In this document: positions 45,524 through 55,201 of the stretch, piece by piece
Layout: the number at the start of each line of letters is the position of its first letter
Numbering within the stretch: position 1 is the first letter of the stretch
DNA from: Simiduia sp. 21SJ11W-1
GTDB taxonomy: Bacteria > Pseudomonadota > Gammaproteobacteria > Pseudomonadales > Cellvibrionaceae
Length of the DNA stretch: 64,000 nt
Direction of reading: 5' to 3'
Assembly: GCF_024138675.1 (NCBI RefSeq)
Contig: NZ_CP090959.1
Location: forward strand, 1,388,501 to 1,452,500
Made by a program: the position numbers and the translations under genes
Notes under the pieces: generated by a model
Told to the model about the DNA's origin: nothing
The model's database searches: none
The model's input: the letters and a program-made list of their open reading frames with translations, nothing else

Positions 45524-46336
45524 TTACTTTTGCACGTGGCCCATGTGGCCGCTCACAATTTGCAACAGCGGTTTAAATACTTTGGGAGCGCCGCACACAA
45601 GGTTGCCGTTATCCAGGTACTTGTTGTCGCCTTTGAAATCGGAAATCAAGCCGCCTGCCTCTTTCACAAGCAGTACGCCTGCGGCGATATCCCACTCGTT
45701 TAGGTTCATTTCCCAAAAGCCGTCAAAGCGGCCTGCGGCAACGTAGGCTAGATCCAGTGACGCAGAACCTGCGCGGCGGATGCCAGCGGTTTGGCCGGCA
45801 ATTTCTTGTAAGGCCGCAAGGTAAGGGTTGATGTGCTCCAGTGCCCAGCCGTTAAACGGGATACCGGTGCCGATGAGGGCGCCTTCCAGGCCGCGGCGCG
45901 CAGTTACGCGGATGCGTCGGCCGTTGAGCATGGCGCCTTTGCCTTTGCTGGCGGTAAATTCTTCACGCTTGATGGGGTCGTACACTACGGCGTGCTCAAT
46001 AACACCCCGGCGCTTGCACGCAATAGACACCGCAAAGTGTGGAATGCCGTGAATAAAGTTGGTGGTGCCGTCGATGGGGTCGATGATCCACTCGTAATCG
46101 CTGGTGCCGCTTTTACCTTGGTTAAAGCCGCCTTCTTCGCCGCGAATGTTGTGATCGGGGTATGCTTTGCGCAGGTGGTAGATCACCTCTTTTTCAGCAG
46201 CCCTGTCAACTTCGGTAACAAAGTCATTCTGGCCTTTGGCCTCAATGGCAACAAAATCTACGCGCTCCATTGCGCGTTCAATCAATTCTCCGGCCTTGCG
46301 TGCAGCACGCAGGGCAATGGTCAGCATGGGTTCCAT
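45524..46336 (-). CDS. suhB: Inositol-1-monophosphatase SuhB
   Basis: Mg-dependent, Li-sensitive phosphatase family; in E. coli SuhB is also a transcription antitermination factor for rRNA operons. 270 aa. Metal-site motifs: 'GEEGG', 'WIIDPIDGTTNFIHG' and 'EWDIAAGVLLVKEAGG'. Divergent from trmJ with a 193-bp promoter gap, an order shared with many Gammaproteobacteria at the edge of the Fe-S locus. Confidence 0.96.
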   Translation of the reverse strand: MEPMLTIALRAARKAGELIERAMERVDFVAIEAKGQNDFVTEVDRAAEKEVIYHLRKAYPDHNIRGEEGGFNQGKSGTSDYEWIIDPIDGTTNFIHGIPHFAVSIACKRRGVIEHAVVYDPIKREEFTASKGKGAMLNGRRIRVTARRGLEGALIGTGIPFNGWALEHINPYLAALQEIAGQTAGIRRAGSASLDLAYVAAGRFDGFWEMNLNEWDIAAGVLLVKEAGGLISDFKGDNKYLDNGNLVCGAPKVFKPLLQIVSGHMGHVQK

Positions 46337-46529
46337 GGGGACTCCGACAGGGCAGTTGAATGTTAGAGAGCGCAGTTACCGCGGGGCAGGTTTTACCTGC
46401 GGGGTAAATGAGGGGCGCGGATTATAACAGCACTGTACTTAATAGCATAGCGGGCATTTGCCATACCTGTGGGCCTGACGCTGCCCATTTGGTACACTGC
46501 GCGCCTTTTCAGCGCCCGGAACTCGCAAC

Positions 46530-47330
46530 ATGACCCAGCAACCCTCAGATTGGCTTTCACAGGTACGCATCGTACTGGTAAACACAAAGGCCGCCGGCAA
46601 TATCGGCGGCGCGGCGCGGGCCATGAAAAATATGGGCCTGTCAGACTTGTGGCTGGTAGAGCCGCGGGAATACCCAGCCGAAGAGGCCACCTGGCGTGCG
46701 GGCAATGCCGAGGATGTACTTGATGGTGCAACGGTCGTGCCGACGCTGGCAGACGCATTGGCAGATTGCGGCCTGGTGATTGGCACCAGCGCACGCGGGC
46801 GCTCCATTCCCTGGCCAATCCAAACGCCAAAAGAGGCGGCCGGGCAGGTGGCAAAAGAGTCGCGCCAGCACAAGGTGGCTATTGTATTTGGGCGCGAAGA
46901 CCGTGGCTTAACCAATGAAGAGCTGCAGATGTGCAATGTGCACCTGCATATTCCCGCCAACGAGGCCTACAGTGCGCTCAACCTGGCGACCGCTGTGCAG
47001 GTGGTGTGTTACGAGTTGCGTATGGCCATGCTCACCGAGCGCGATGGGGCAGAGCCGCATTTCGACGACTGGGATCAGCCACCCGCCAACAACCAGGAGC
47101 TGGAGTACTATTACCGGCACCTGCAAGAAACCCTCGAAAAGCTGGATTTCATCACCCACGATAACCCCCGCCAAACCATGACGCGGCTGCGCCGGCTGTT
47201 TAACCGCGCGCGCCTGGATCAAATGGAGCTCAATATCCTGCGCGGCATACTCACCGCCACACAAAATGCCATGTACCACAGCGAAAACCGCATAAAAGCC
47301 CTGGAGGCGGCGCTGGCTGCGAAAGAGTAA
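46530..47330 (+). CDS. trmJ: tRNA (cytidine/uridine-2'-O-)-methyltransferase TrmJ
   Basis: SPOUT-class methyltransferase that 2'-O-methylates position 32 of several tRNAs with SAM. 266 aa. 'VNTKAAGNIGGAARAMKNMGL', 'AIVFGREDRGLTNEEL' and 'YSALNLATAVQVVCYELR' form the knotted SAM site, and the C-terminus is a helical extension. Upstream neighbour of iscR, as in E. coli and Pseudomonas. Confidence 0.96.
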   Translation: MTQQPSDWLSQVRIVLVNTKAAGNIGGAARAMKNMGLSDLWLVEPREYPAEEATWRAGNAEDVLDGATVVPTLADALADCGLVIGTSARGRSIPWPIQTPKEAAGQVAKESRQHKVAIVFGREDRGLTNEELQMCNVHLHIPANEAYSALNLATAVQVVCYELRMAMLTERDGAEPHFDDWDQPPANNQELEYYYRHLQETLEKLDFITHDNPRQTMTRLRRLFNRARLDQMELNILRGILTATQNAMYHSENRIKALEAALAAKE

Positions 47331-47354
47331 TACCTTAGTGTTTTACTTGGGTTT

Positions 47355-47386
47355 ATACTTGACTGGATTAGTAGGTTATTTATAAT
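47355..47386 (+). promoter_or_regulatory. iscR promoter with overlapping type-1 IscR site
   Basis: TTGACT (47359-47364), 16-bp spacer and TATAAT (47381-47386) form a strong sigma-70 promoter. The 25 bases 47355-47379, beginning ATACTTGACT and ending AGGTTAT, match the type-1 IscR consensus as I remember it at 22 of 25 positions. [4Fe-4S]-IscR would repress the operon when clusters are plentiful. Downstream AATGCCC/GGGCATT (47384-47410) could form a leader hairpin. Confidence 0.75.
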
Positions 47387-47429
47387 GCCCCTCCCGTTTG
47401 TAGGGCATTAAAGTGGATGGAAAACGCCT

Positions 47430-47903
47430 ATGAGACTGACAACGAAAGGTCGCTATGCGGTAACCGCCATGTTGGACTTGGCAATGCATGTTCAACACGG
47501 CCCCACGAGCCTGGCCGATATATCCAAGCGCCAGGATATCTCTCTGTCTTACCTTGAGCAGCTGTTTTCCAAGTTGCGCCAATCCGAGCTTGTCACCAGC
47601 GTGCGTGGCCCCGGTGGCGGCTATCGCCTGAGTCGCGAGGCCGAGCAGATCTTTGTTGCCCAGATTATTGATGCTGTCAATGAATCGATCGACGCCACCA
47701 ACTGTGGCGGCAGTGGCAACTGCCAGAATGGCAAGGTATGCCTTACCCACAACCTGTGGAGCGACCTGAGTGACCAGATCCACCAGTTTTTAAACTCCAT
47801 CAGCCTGGCGGCCCTGATGCAGCGCCACGATGTGCGCGCAGTGTGTACCCGGCAGGATGACGAAATGCGCTCGGTCACGCTGATGGAGGCCAGTCACCCG
47901 TGA
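47430..47903 (+). CDS. iscR: Fe-S cluster sensing repressor IscR
   Basis: Rrf2-family regulator, 157 aa. Winged-helix domain at the N-terminus ('[20 protein letters not shown]', '[19 protein letters not shown]'). The cluster ligands C92, C98, C104 and H107 match E. coli IscR position for position, so it should bind a [2Fe-2S] cluster and feel cluster supply. It overlaps the cysteine desulfurase gene by 4 bp and heads the operon. Here its targets would be suf rather than isc scaffold genes. Confidence 0.96.
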   Translation: MRLTTKGRYAVTAMLDLAMHVQHGPTSLADISKRQDISLSYLEQLFSKLRQSELVTSVRGPGGGYRLSREAEQIFVAQIIDAVNESIDATNCGGSGNCQNGKVCLTHNLWSDLSDQIHQFLNSISLAALMQRHDVRAVCTRQDDEMRSVTLMEASHP

Positions 47904-49042
47904 AGTTGCCGGTTTATCTCGATTACGCAGCCACCACCCCGGTAGATCCGCAGGTGGCCAGCGCCATGGCTGAATGCCTCACCGCTGAAGGCGCTTTCGC
48001 CAATCCGGCTTCGCGCTCACACATCTTTGGCTGGCAGGCTGAGGAAAAGGTAGAGGCCGCCCGCGCGCAAGTGGCGGCATTGCTGGCGGCAGATCCACGT
48101 GAAGTGGTGTGGACTAGCGGCGCTACGGAATCCAATAATCTCGCCATCAAGGGCGTGTTTGAGGCCGCAGGCTTTACCGGCCATTTGATTACCAGCGTGT
48201 GCGAGCACAAGGCGGTGATTGATCCGGCTAAATGGCTGGAGGCGCGCGGGGTGGAAGTTACTTGGCTCAAGCCAGATAGCCGCGGGTGTATCAGTGCGGC
48301 AGACGTACAGGCAGCGCGCAGGCCCGATACTCGCATGGTGAGCTTGATGCACGTTAACAACGAAACCGGTGCGATTAATCCGATTGCTGACATCGGCGCC
48401 TGGTGCCGGGCTGAAGGCATTTTGATGCATGTGGATGCCGCCCAGTCGGCGGGCAAACTCTGCATAGACGTAGGCAGCCTCAATGCCGATTTGTTGAGTA
48501 TGTCGGCGCACAAGTTTTATGGCCCCAAGGGCGTGGGTGCACTGTATGTGCGGCGCGCCATTGCAGGCCAGCTGGTGGCGCAAATTCATGGTGGCGGCCA
48601 CGAGCGCGGTTTGCGTTCCGGCACCTTAGCTACCCATCAGTTGGTGGGCATTGGCGCTGCCGCACACTTGTGCCAGCAGTTGCGCGAGCAGGAAATGGCG
48701 CGCATTGGCCAGTTGCGCGATCAGCTGTGGGCCGGCATTGCCGATTTGCCGGGCGTTGCCCGCAATGGCGAGCAGGTAAGCCCAACGCATTTGAATGTGT
48801 GCTTTGGCGGGCTCGATGGTGAATCGCTGTTGTTGTCGCTGCGCGATATCGCCATATCTTCAGGCTCGGCCTGCACCTCGGCCAGCATGGAGCCCTCCTA
48901 TGTGCTGAAGGCCATGGGGCTTTCTGATGCCGACGCCCATAGCTCGGTGCGTATTTCCCTGGGCCGCTTTACCACCGAAGCAGACGTTACGCGTGCCATT
49001 GCACATATTCGAACCACTGTTGGGCAGTTGCAGGCCGCCTGA
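47900..49042 (+). CDS. iscS: Cysteine desulfurase, IscS type, short C-terminus
   Basis: PLP enzyme that removes sulfur from cysteine as a persulfide for Fe-S clusters and tRNA thiolation. 380 aa. PLP lysine K205 in '[10 protein letters not shown]'; catalytic C325 in the long flexible loop '[21 protein letters not shown]', typical of group I (IscS/NifS). The protein ends at '[10 protein letters not shown]', about 20 residues before the E. coli IscS end, so the tail linked to IscU binding is missing; no iscU is present in the operon. Translationally coupled to iscR and followed by sufB after 55 bp. Confidence 0.93.
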   Translation: MKLPVYLDYAATTPVDPQVASAMAECLTAEGAFANPASRSHIFGWQAEEKVEAARAQVAALLAADPREVVWTSGATESNNLAIKGVFEAAGFTGHLITSVCEHKAVIDPAKWLEARGVEVTWLKPDSRGCISAADVQAARRPDTRMVSLMHVNNETGAINPIADIGAWCRAEGILMHVDAAQSAGKLCIDVGSLNADLLSMSAHKFYGPKGVGALYVRRAIAGQLVAQIHGGGHERGLRSGTLATHQLVGIGAAAHLCQQLREQEMARIGQLRDQLWAGIADLPGVARNGEQVSPTHLNVCFGGLDGESLLLSLRDIAISSGSACTSASMEPSYVLKAMGLSDADAHSSVRISLGRFTTEADVTRAIAHIRTTVGQLQAA

Positions 49043-49097
49043 TTATTTATTTTTAGCCAGGTGACCTCGTCACCCAGTAAACGCAGTAGAAGGTCTT

Positions 49098-50534
49098 ATG
49101 ACTGAGCAGATTGATAAGGCGCTAAAGCGCGAGTACGAAGCGGGTTTTGTATCTGCAATCGAATCGGAAACCTTTGCGCCCGGTTTGGATGAAGATGTCA
49201 TCCGTCGCATTTCCGCCATGAAGGAGGAGCCCGAGTGGATGCTCGAGTGGCGCCTGAAGGCCTACCGCAGCTGGCGCGAAATGGAAGAGCCCGAGTGGGC
49301 GCACGTGGTGTACGACAAAATCGACTACCAGTCGATCTCTTATTACTCTGCACCTAAAAGTATGAAAGATAAGCCCAAGTCGCTAGACGAGGTGGATCCG
49401 GAATTATTGCGCACCTATGAAAAGCTCGGTATTCCCCTGGTTGAGCAGCAAATGCTGGCGGGCGTGGCGGTGGATGCGGTATTCGACTCGGTATCGGTGG
49501 TGACTACCTTCCGCGAGAAGCTTGCAGAAGCGGGTGTGATTTTTTGCCCCATTTCAGAGGCTGTGCACAAACACCCGGAGCTTGTACAAAAATATCTGGG
49601 CAGCGTTGTGCCCCCCAAAGATAACTTTTTTGCGGCACTGAATTGCGCTGTATTTACTGATGGCTCATTTGTATATATTCCAAAAGGCACCCGCTGCCCC
49701 ATGGAGCTGTCTACCTATTTCCGCATCAATGAGCAAAACACTGGCCAGTTCGAGCGCACGCTCATTGTGGCCGATGAAGGCAGCTATGTAAGTTACCTTG
49801 AAGGTTGCACCGCACCTCAGCGTGATGAGAACCAGCTGCACGCGGCAGTGGTTGAGTTGGTGGCCCTTGATGATGCGCAAATAAAATACTCTACCGTGCA
49901 AAACTGGTACCCCGGCGATGAAGAAGGCCGCGGCGGTATTTACAACTTTGTCACCAAGCGCGGCATTGCCCATCACCGGGCAAAAATCAGCTGGACACAG
50001 GTAGAGACCGGCTCCGCAGTTACCTGGAAATACCCAAGCTGTATATTGAAAGGCGACGATAGCGTAGGCGAGTTTTACTCGGTGGCGCTCACGCGCGCCA
50101 AGCAGCAGGCCGACACCGGCACCAAAATGATTCACTTGGGCAAAAACACCAAGTCCACCATTATTTCCAAGGGGATTTCCGCCGGGCGTAGTAACAACAG
50201 TTACCGTGGCTTGGTGCGCATGAATCCCGGTGCCGACGGTGCGCGCAATTTCACCCAGTGCGACTCGCTGTTAATTGGTGATCAATGTGGAGCGCATACC
50301 TTCCCCTATGTGGAAAGTCGCAACCCCAGCGCTATTGTGGAGCACGAAGCCACTACATCAAAAGTGAGCGATGACCAAATGTTTTTGTGCCGCCAGCGCG
50401 GGCTGGATCCGGAAAAAGCCGTGTCGATGATTGTTAACGGCTTCTGTAAAGAAGTATTTAAAGAGTTGCCCATGGAGTTTGCCGTTGAAGCCGGCAAGCT
50501 GTTGGAAATCAGCCTTGAAGGCTCTGTGGGTTAA
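49098..50534 (+). CDS. sufB: Fe-S scaffold subunit SufB
   Basis: Core scaffold of the SufBC2D complex on which new clusters form. 478 aa, near the E. coli length. Family stretches: '[23 protein letters not shown]', '[23 protein letters not shown]', '[22 protein letters not shown]' and '[21 protein letters not shown]', with the conserved Cys near the C-terminus in '[22 protein letters not shown]'. First gene of the suf block that occupies the usual place of iscU-hscBA-fdx. Confidence 0.97.
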   Translation: MTEQIDKALKREYEAGFVSAIESETFAPGLDEDVIRRISAMKEEPEWMLEWRLKAYRSWREMEEPEWAHVVYDKIDYQSISYYSAPKSMKDKPKSLDEVDPELLRTYEKLGIPLVEQQMLAGVAVDAVFDSVSVVTTFREKLAEAGVIFCPISEAVHKHPELVQKYLGSVVPPKDNFFAALNCAVFTDGSFVYIPKGTRCPMELSTYFRINEQNTGQFERTLIVADEGSYVSYLEGCTAPQRDENQLHAAVVELVALDDAQIKYSTVQNWYPGDEEGRGGIYNFVTKRGIAHHRAKISWTQVETGSAVTWKYPSCILKGDDSVGEFYSVALTRAKQQADTGTKMIHLGKNTKSTIISKGISAGRSNNSYRGLVRMNPGADGARNFTQCDSLLIGDQCGAHTFPYVESRNPSAIVEHEATTSKVSDDQMFLCRQRGLDPEKAVSMIVNGFCKEVFKELPMEFAVEAGKLLEISLEGSVG

Positions 50535-50555
50535 GTTCAGGTTCAGGAATTCAAT

Positions 50556-51317
50556 ATGTTATCTATTAAAAATTTGCACGCGCGCGTCGAAGACAAAACC
50601 ATTTTGAAGGGCTTGAACCTGGAAGTTAAACCAGGTGAAGTGCATGCCATCATGGGCCCGAACGGTGCGGGTAAAAGTACCTTGGGTTATGTGTTGTCTG
50701 GCCGCGAAGGTTATGAGGTAGAGCAGGGCAGTGCCGAACTCAATGGTGCAGATCTGTTCGAGATGGAAACCGAAGAGCGCGCCCGCAGCGGCCTGTTTCT
50801 CGCATTCCAGTACCCCGTGGAAATTCCGGGTGTAAGCAACATGGAGTTTTTAAAGGCCTCTGTAGATGCCGTGCGTGAAGCCCGTGGTGAAAGCGCCTTA
50901 AGCTCAGCCGAGTTTTTAAAAATGGCCAAGGTTGCCTGCAAGCAGGTTAATCTGCCGCTGGATTTTTTAAAGCGCGGCGTTAACGAAGGCTTCTCCGGCG
51001 GTGAGAAAAAGCGCAACGAAATCATGCAGATGATTTTATTGGCCCCACGCCTTTGCATTTTGGATGAGACCGATTCAGGCCTCGATATCGATGCATTGAA
51101 AGTGGTTGCCGATGGCGTCAACGACCAGCGCTCGCCCGAGCGCAGCTTTGTGGTGGTTACCCACTATCAGCGCCTGCTGGATTACATCAAGCCCGATTTC
51201 GTGCACGTACTTTCAGACGGAAAAATTGTCAAAAGCGGTGGCCCGGAGCTTGCCAAAGAGTTGGAAGCACAAGGGTACAGCTGGCTGGCAGATCACCCAG
51301 ACGAGGTGAGTGCCTAA
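50556..51317 (+). CDS. sufC: SufC ATPase of the Fe-S assembly complex
   Basis: ABC-type ATPase that drives conformational change of SufBC2D. 253 aa. Walker A 'GPNGAGKST', signature 'FSGGEKKRNEI', Walker B/D-loop 'LCILDETDSGLDIDAL', H-loop 'VVVTHYQRLL'. No membrane partners, as expected for SufC. 21 bp after sufB, and its stop overlaps the sufD start. Confidence 0.97.
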   Translation: MLSIKNLHARVEDKTILKGLNLEVKPGEVHAIMGPNGAGKSTLGYVLSGREGYEVEQGSAELNGADLFEMETEERARSGLFLAFQYPVEIPGVSNMEFLKASVDAVREARGESALSSAEFLKMAKVACKQVNLPLDFLKRGVNEGFSGGEKKRNEIMQMILLAPRLCILDETDSGLDIDALKVVADGVNDQRSPERSFVVVTHYQRLLDYIKPDFVHVLSDGKIVKSGGPELAKELEAQGYSWLADHPDEVSA

Positions 51318-52561
51318 TGAATGCTTGGTTGGATGCGGCGCTGACCGAGGCGCCCTTAAACGATCACTTAAGCGAGCAGCGAAGCCGTTCGCTGGCATTG
51401 CTGCGCGAGGCCGCATGGCCTTCACGCAAAGTAGAGGCCTGGAAGTACACGCCCGTACGGCCGCTGGAACAGGCCCAGCTGCAAGCGGCCAATCCGCAGT
51501 CTGCTGCAGTAATTGAACCCATTGCCGGGCTGGATGCCATTGAGTTGCACTTGGTAGATGGTCGCCCGCAGTCGCTGTCGCAGCCGCTGCCTGAGGGCGT
51601 ACACATTCGCCCGCTAAATGCTGGCGATGCGCTGGCCCAAACCGTATTTGGCCAGGTAAAGCCTGCGCGTCACTATTTCGGTTTGGTAAACGATGTGCTG
51701 GCCGCCGATGGCTGGGTGATAGATGTGGCCGCAAAGGTAAATGTTGAGCAGCCGCTGCGCATTGTGTATCACACCAGTGCCAACGCTCATGCCCATGGTC
51801 GTGTGTTGGTGCGCGTGGGCGAGGGTGCGAGCCTGGCAATTGTTGAGCAATCGGTAGCCGATGCGACGGCAAACAGTGTGTCTACCTATTTTGCCGAATA
51901 CCAAGTGGGTGCGGCAGCCCGGTTGGAACACTACCGCTTCGCCATGCAAACGGGTCAGGCGATGAGCGTGGGTGGTTGCCACTTTGAATTGTCTGATCGC
52001 AGTGAATTGCATTCAACGTTGGTGGGCTTTGGCAGTGAGCTTGCGCGCCTTGATGTAGATGTTATTCACGGTGGCGAATTTGCGAGTGCCAATATGAACG
52101 CCGTGTACTTGTTAGACGGCAAAGAGCTGTTTGATCTGCACACCACCATTGAGCACGCCAAGCCTAACGGTACCACCGAAGAAAATGTGCGCGGTATTGC
52201 CGGTGGCCAGTCGCGCGCGGTGTTTAACGGCCGAATCCATATCCATCGCCATGCCCAAAAAACATTGGCAGAGCTGAATAATCGCAATTTGCTGTTAAAC
52301 CGCGGCGCCGAAATTAACACCAAGCCCGAGCTTGAAATCTACGCAGACGATGTGCGTTGTGCTCACGGCGCAACTGTTGCTGAAACCGACAAGCGCGCGC
52401 TCTACTATTTGCAAAGCCGTGGCATCAGCCGCGCGCAGGCGCAAATCATGTTGAATTTTGGTTTTATCAACGAGTTGGTTGATGCTATGCCAAATGCGGC
52501 GCTGGCCGAGTGGTTGCGCCCGCAGTTGCGCGCACGCTTTGCCAATATGGGTGAATTATGA
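51317..52561 (+). CDS. sufD: Fe-S assembly protein SufD
   Basis: Paralogue and partner of SufB in SufBC2D, needed for iron delivery to the scaffold. 414 aa. The C-terminal beta-helix shows 'LLDGKELFDLHTTIEHAKPNGTTEENVRGIAGGQSRAVFNGRIHI', then 'AQKTLAELNNRNLLLNRGAEINTKPELEIYADDVRCAHGAT', the strongest family signatures; the His in 'CAHGAT' is conserved. Overlaps sufC by 1 bp and sufS by 4 bp. Confidence 0.97.
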   Translation: MNAWLDAALTEAPLNDHLSEQRSRSLALLREAAWPSRKVEAWKYTPVRPLEQAQLQAANPQSAAVIEPIAGLDAIELHLVDGRPQSLSQPLPEGVHIRPLNAGDALAQTVFGQVKPARHYFGLVNDVLAADGWVIDVAAKVNVEQPLRIVYHTSANAHAHGRVLVRVGEGASLAIVEQSVADATANSVSTYFAEYQVGAAARLEHYRFAMQTGQAMSVGGCHFELSDRSELHSTLVGFGSELARLDVDVIHGGEFASANMNAVYLLDGKELFDLHTTIEHAKPNGTTEENVRGIAGGQSRAVFNGRIHIHRHAQKTLAELNNRNLLLNRGAEINTKPELEIYADDVRCAHGATVAETDKRALYYLQSRGISRAQAQIMLNFGFINELVDAMPNAALAEWLRPQLRARFANMGEL

Positions 52562-53775
52562 GTTTTGATGTGAGTGCCTTGCGCGCCCAATTTCCCATCT
52601 TGGCGCGTGAAATAGACGGCAAGCCGCTGGTGTATCTTGATAACGCCGCCACCACGCAAAAGCCCCAGTGCGTAATTGATGCTCTGGTGGATTACTACAG
52701 CACCTGCAATAGCAACGTGCACCGTGGCGCACACCGGCTCGCCGATGAAGCCACCAGCCGTTATGAAGGCGCGCGCGATACGCTGGCTGCATTTATCAAC
52801 GCCCGTCAGCGCGAAGAGGTGATCTGGACAAGCGGCACCACCGAGGCCATCAACATTGTGGCGCACGGTTTGGGTTTGCAATTACAGCCCGGCGACGAAG
52901 TGGTGGTCACCGAAATGGAGCACCACGCCAACATCGTAACCTGGCAGCAGGCCTGTAAAGCCGGTGGTGCCAAGCTGAAAGTGGCGCCCATTTTCGACAC
53001 CGGTGAGCTGGATCTGGCGGCATTTAAGTCACTCCTGGGCCCGCGTACAAAACTTGTGGCCTTCCCCCATGTGTCTAATTCGCTGGGTACGGTAAACCCC
53101 ATTGAAGACATGACCCGGGCAGCCAAAGCCGTGGGTGCGTGGGTGTTAGTGGATGGTGCGCAGGGCATTGCCCATGGCGGCGTGGACGTACAGGCCATTG
53201 GGTGTGATTTCTATGCCTTTTCGGGCCACAAAATGTTTGGCCCAACGGGCATTGGTGTTTTGTGGGGGCGCGCCGAATTGCTGGCCGAGTGGCCTGTGTG
53301 GCAAACCGGCGGCGAGATGATCAGCGAAGTCACCTACCAGGATGCCAAATGGAATACCCTGCCTTACAGGTTGGAGGCCGGTACCCCCAATATTGCCGGT
53401 GCCATCGGCTTTGGCGCAGCCGTTAGCTGGTTTGCCTCGCTGGATTTACAGGCCTTGCAGGCTCACGAGCAGAAGGTGCTCGCCTACGCCCATGCCCGTG
53501 CGGCCGATTGTGAGGGCTTGCAGATAGTGGGCACCGCCCCCAATAAAGCAGGTGTGTTGAGCTTTTTGATGGCCGGTGGCCACCCGGCAGATGTGGGCTT
53601 TTTGCTGGATCGGCAGGGGGTGGCCATTCGCACCGGGCACCACTGTGCCGAGCCGCTCATGAATCGCTTGGGCGTGCCTGGTACTGCGCGGGCCTCCTTT
53701 TCAATTTACACCGACACCGCAGATATTGATGCGCTGTTTACAGCACTTGAGAAAGTGAAAACGCTGTTGGCGTGA
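52558..53775 (+). CDS. sufS: Cysteine desulfurase SufS
   Basis: Group II PLP desulfurase supplying sulfur to SufBCD through SufE. 405 aa. PLP lysine K225 in 'FSGHKMFGPTG', catalytic C363 in 'RTGHHCAEPLMNRL' on the short loop that needs SufE for release, matching E. coli K226/C364 by one residue. Second desulfurase of the operon besides the IscS-type enzyme. Overlaps sufD by 4 bp. Confidence 0.96.
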   Translation: MSFDVSALRAQFPILAREIDGKPLVYLDNAATTQKPQCVIDALVDYYSTCNSNVHRGAHRLADEATSRYEGARDTLAAFINARQREEVIWTSGTTEAINIVAHGLGLQLQPGDEVVVTEMEHHANIVTWQQACKAGGAKLKVAPIFDTGELDLAAFKSLLGPRTKLVAFPHVSNSLGTVNPIEDMTRAAKAVGAWVLVDGAQGIAHGGVDVQAIGCDFYAFSGHKMFGPTGIGVLWGRAELLAEWPVWQTGGEMISEVTYQDAKWNTLPYRLEAGTPNIAGAIGFGAAVSWFASLDLQALQAHEQKVLAYAHARAADCEGLQIVGTAPNKAGVLSFLMAGGHPADVGFLLDRQGVAIRTGHHCAEPLMNRLGVPGTARASFSIYTDTADIDALFTALEKVKTLLA

Positions 53776-53785
53776 GGTAATTATT

Positions 53786-54148
53786 GTGAGTTCCAGTGTT
53801 TCGACATTCGATCCAAAGGCCCCCTTGGTAACCGTTACCGAAAAGGCGGCCAAGCACTTTGCCCGCAAGCTTGCCGACTCTGGCAAGCCGGTGGTGCGCC
53901 TGAGTATCAAATCCAGTGGCTGTACAGGTTATGCCTATGTGCTTGATACCGTTGAGGGCACAGAGCCTGGCGATACCTTGCTTGAGGTGGGTGAAAATGT
54001 GCGCCTGGCTATTTCGGCTGATGCCGCACCCGTGATTTCGGGTACCGAGATCGACATGGTCATAGAGGGCGTAAACCGCGTGATTAAATACAACAATCCC
54101 AACGTGGTGGCTGAGTGCGGCTGCGGTGAAAGCTTTTCTGTGAACTGA
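53786..54148 (+). CDS. sufA: A-type Fe-S carrier (SufA/IscA family)
   Basis: 120-aa HesB-fold carrier that receives clusters and passes them to apoproteins. Three conserved cysteines: one in 'SSGCTGYAYVLD' and two in 'ECGCGESF' at the C-terminus. GTG start (53786), 10 bp after sufS. Whether it is closer to SufA or IscA cannot be decided by eye; the symbol follows its suf neighbours. Confidence 0.9.
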   Translation: MSSSVSTFDPKAPLVTVTEKAAKHFARKLADSGKPVVRLSIKSSGCTGYAYVLDTVEGTEPGDTLLEVGENVRLAISADAAPVISGTEIDMVIEGVNRVIKYNNPNVVAECGCGESFSVN

Positions 54149-54155
54149 GGCCCCA

Positions 54156-54689
54156 ATGCAGCAACAAATGGTGGTAACCCGGCGCGATTGCCCGGCCCGG
54201 CGTGTGCCCGTTGGCACGCCGGTGGTGATCCCCGAGGGTGAGTTTGTCAATATCCGGCAGAGCTTGGGCGGCAACTACACCGTCACCTGGCAGGGCAATA
54301 TGCTGCGCATTGATGGCACCGACGGTGATGCCATTGGCATGGAGCCTGAGCAGCTTGATTTTGAAGACGATGGATCCGGCATTATTAAAGAGGCCCAGGT
54401 TTGGGCGGCACTTGAAACCATTTTCGACCCGGAGATTCCTATTAATCTGGTGTCTCTGGGGTTGATATACGCGGTAGCCATAGAGCAAGACGCCCAGCGT
54501 GTGAACATCAAAATGACGCTAACCGCGCCCGGGTGCGGCATGGGGCCGGTGTTAGTGGGCGATGTTGAATACCGTGTGGCCAAGGTGCCCGGTGTGAAAG
54601 AGGTGGCGGTAGATTTGGTGTTCGATCCGCCCTGGTCGCGCGACATGATGAGCGAAGAGGCGCAGCTCGAAGCGGGCCTGTTTTTCTAG
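54156..54689 (+). CDS. sufT: Fe-S assembly protein SufT
   Basis: 177-aa protein with a C-terminal MIP18/DUF59 domain ('VWAALETIFDPEIPINLVSLGLIYAV', 'LTAPGCGMGPVLVGDVEYRV', 'VAVDLVFDPPWSRDMMSEEAQLEAG') and an N-terminal extension of about 70 residues, the arrangement of SufT. SufT acts in maturation of Fe-S proteins under high demand and is often found in suf operons. 7 bp after sufA. Confidence 0.92.
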   Translation: MQQQMVVTRRDCPARRVPVGTPVVIPEGEFVNIRQSLGGNYTVTWQGNMLRIDGTDGDAIGMEPEQLDFEDDGSGIIKEAQVWAALETIFDPEIPINLVSLGLIYAVAIEQDAQRVNIKMTLTAPGCGMGPVLVGDVEYRVAKVPGVKEVAVDLVFDPPWSRDMMSEEAQLEAGLFF

Positions 54690-54737
54690 GCCTGGGATTT
54701 GCGTGCGCCCTCAGGCAATAAACATTAAGGAGTGGTT

Positions 54738-55151
54738 GTGAGCTTACCCAGCACAGAGGAAATACTGGAGGATTTGGCGTTTTTCGATGACTGGGAAGAG
54801 CGCTACCGCTACATCATCGATCTGGGCAAGGCGCTGCCGCCCATGAATGACGCCTTGAAAACCCCGGAGCGGCTGGTGAAAGGTTGCCAGAGCAATGTGT
54901 GGGTGGAGCCCAGCCTTGAAGATGGCCATTTGCACTTCAGCGTAGATAGCGATGCAGTGATTGTGCGCGGTCTGCTGGCGGTGGTGATGGCGGCGTATCA
55001 GGCGCAAACACCGGCGGCGATTCTGGCCTTTGATATCGATGGCTACTTTGCCAAGCTAGACCTCGAACGCCACCTGAGCCCTACGCGGGGCAACGGCTTG
55101 CGGGCCATGGTGGGGCGGGTGCAGGCGATTGCCCGGGCCGCCGCTGGCTAA
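54738..55151 (+). CDS. sufE: Sulfur acceptor protein SufE
   Basis: Takes the persulfide from SufS and hands it to SufB. 137 aa from GTG 54738, which has AAGGAG 5 nt upstream (the in-frame GTG at 54732 overlaps that site). Acceptor C50 in 'LVKGCQSNVWVEP' corresponds to E. coli C51. Last gene of the Fe-S operon; a 48-bp gap separates it from sufT. Confidence 0.95.
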   Translation: MSLPSTEEILEDLAFFDDWEERYRYIIDLGKALPPMNDALKTPERLVKGCQSNVWVEPSLEDGHLHFSVDSDAVIVRGLLAVVMAAYQAQTPAAILAFDIDGYFAKLDLERHLSPTRGNGLRAMVGRVQAIARAAAG

Positions 55152-55201
55152 TGGGGTAAATTGTCCTCATAAATGCGGCTCGCCGCGTACAAAAGTACTT
55201 G

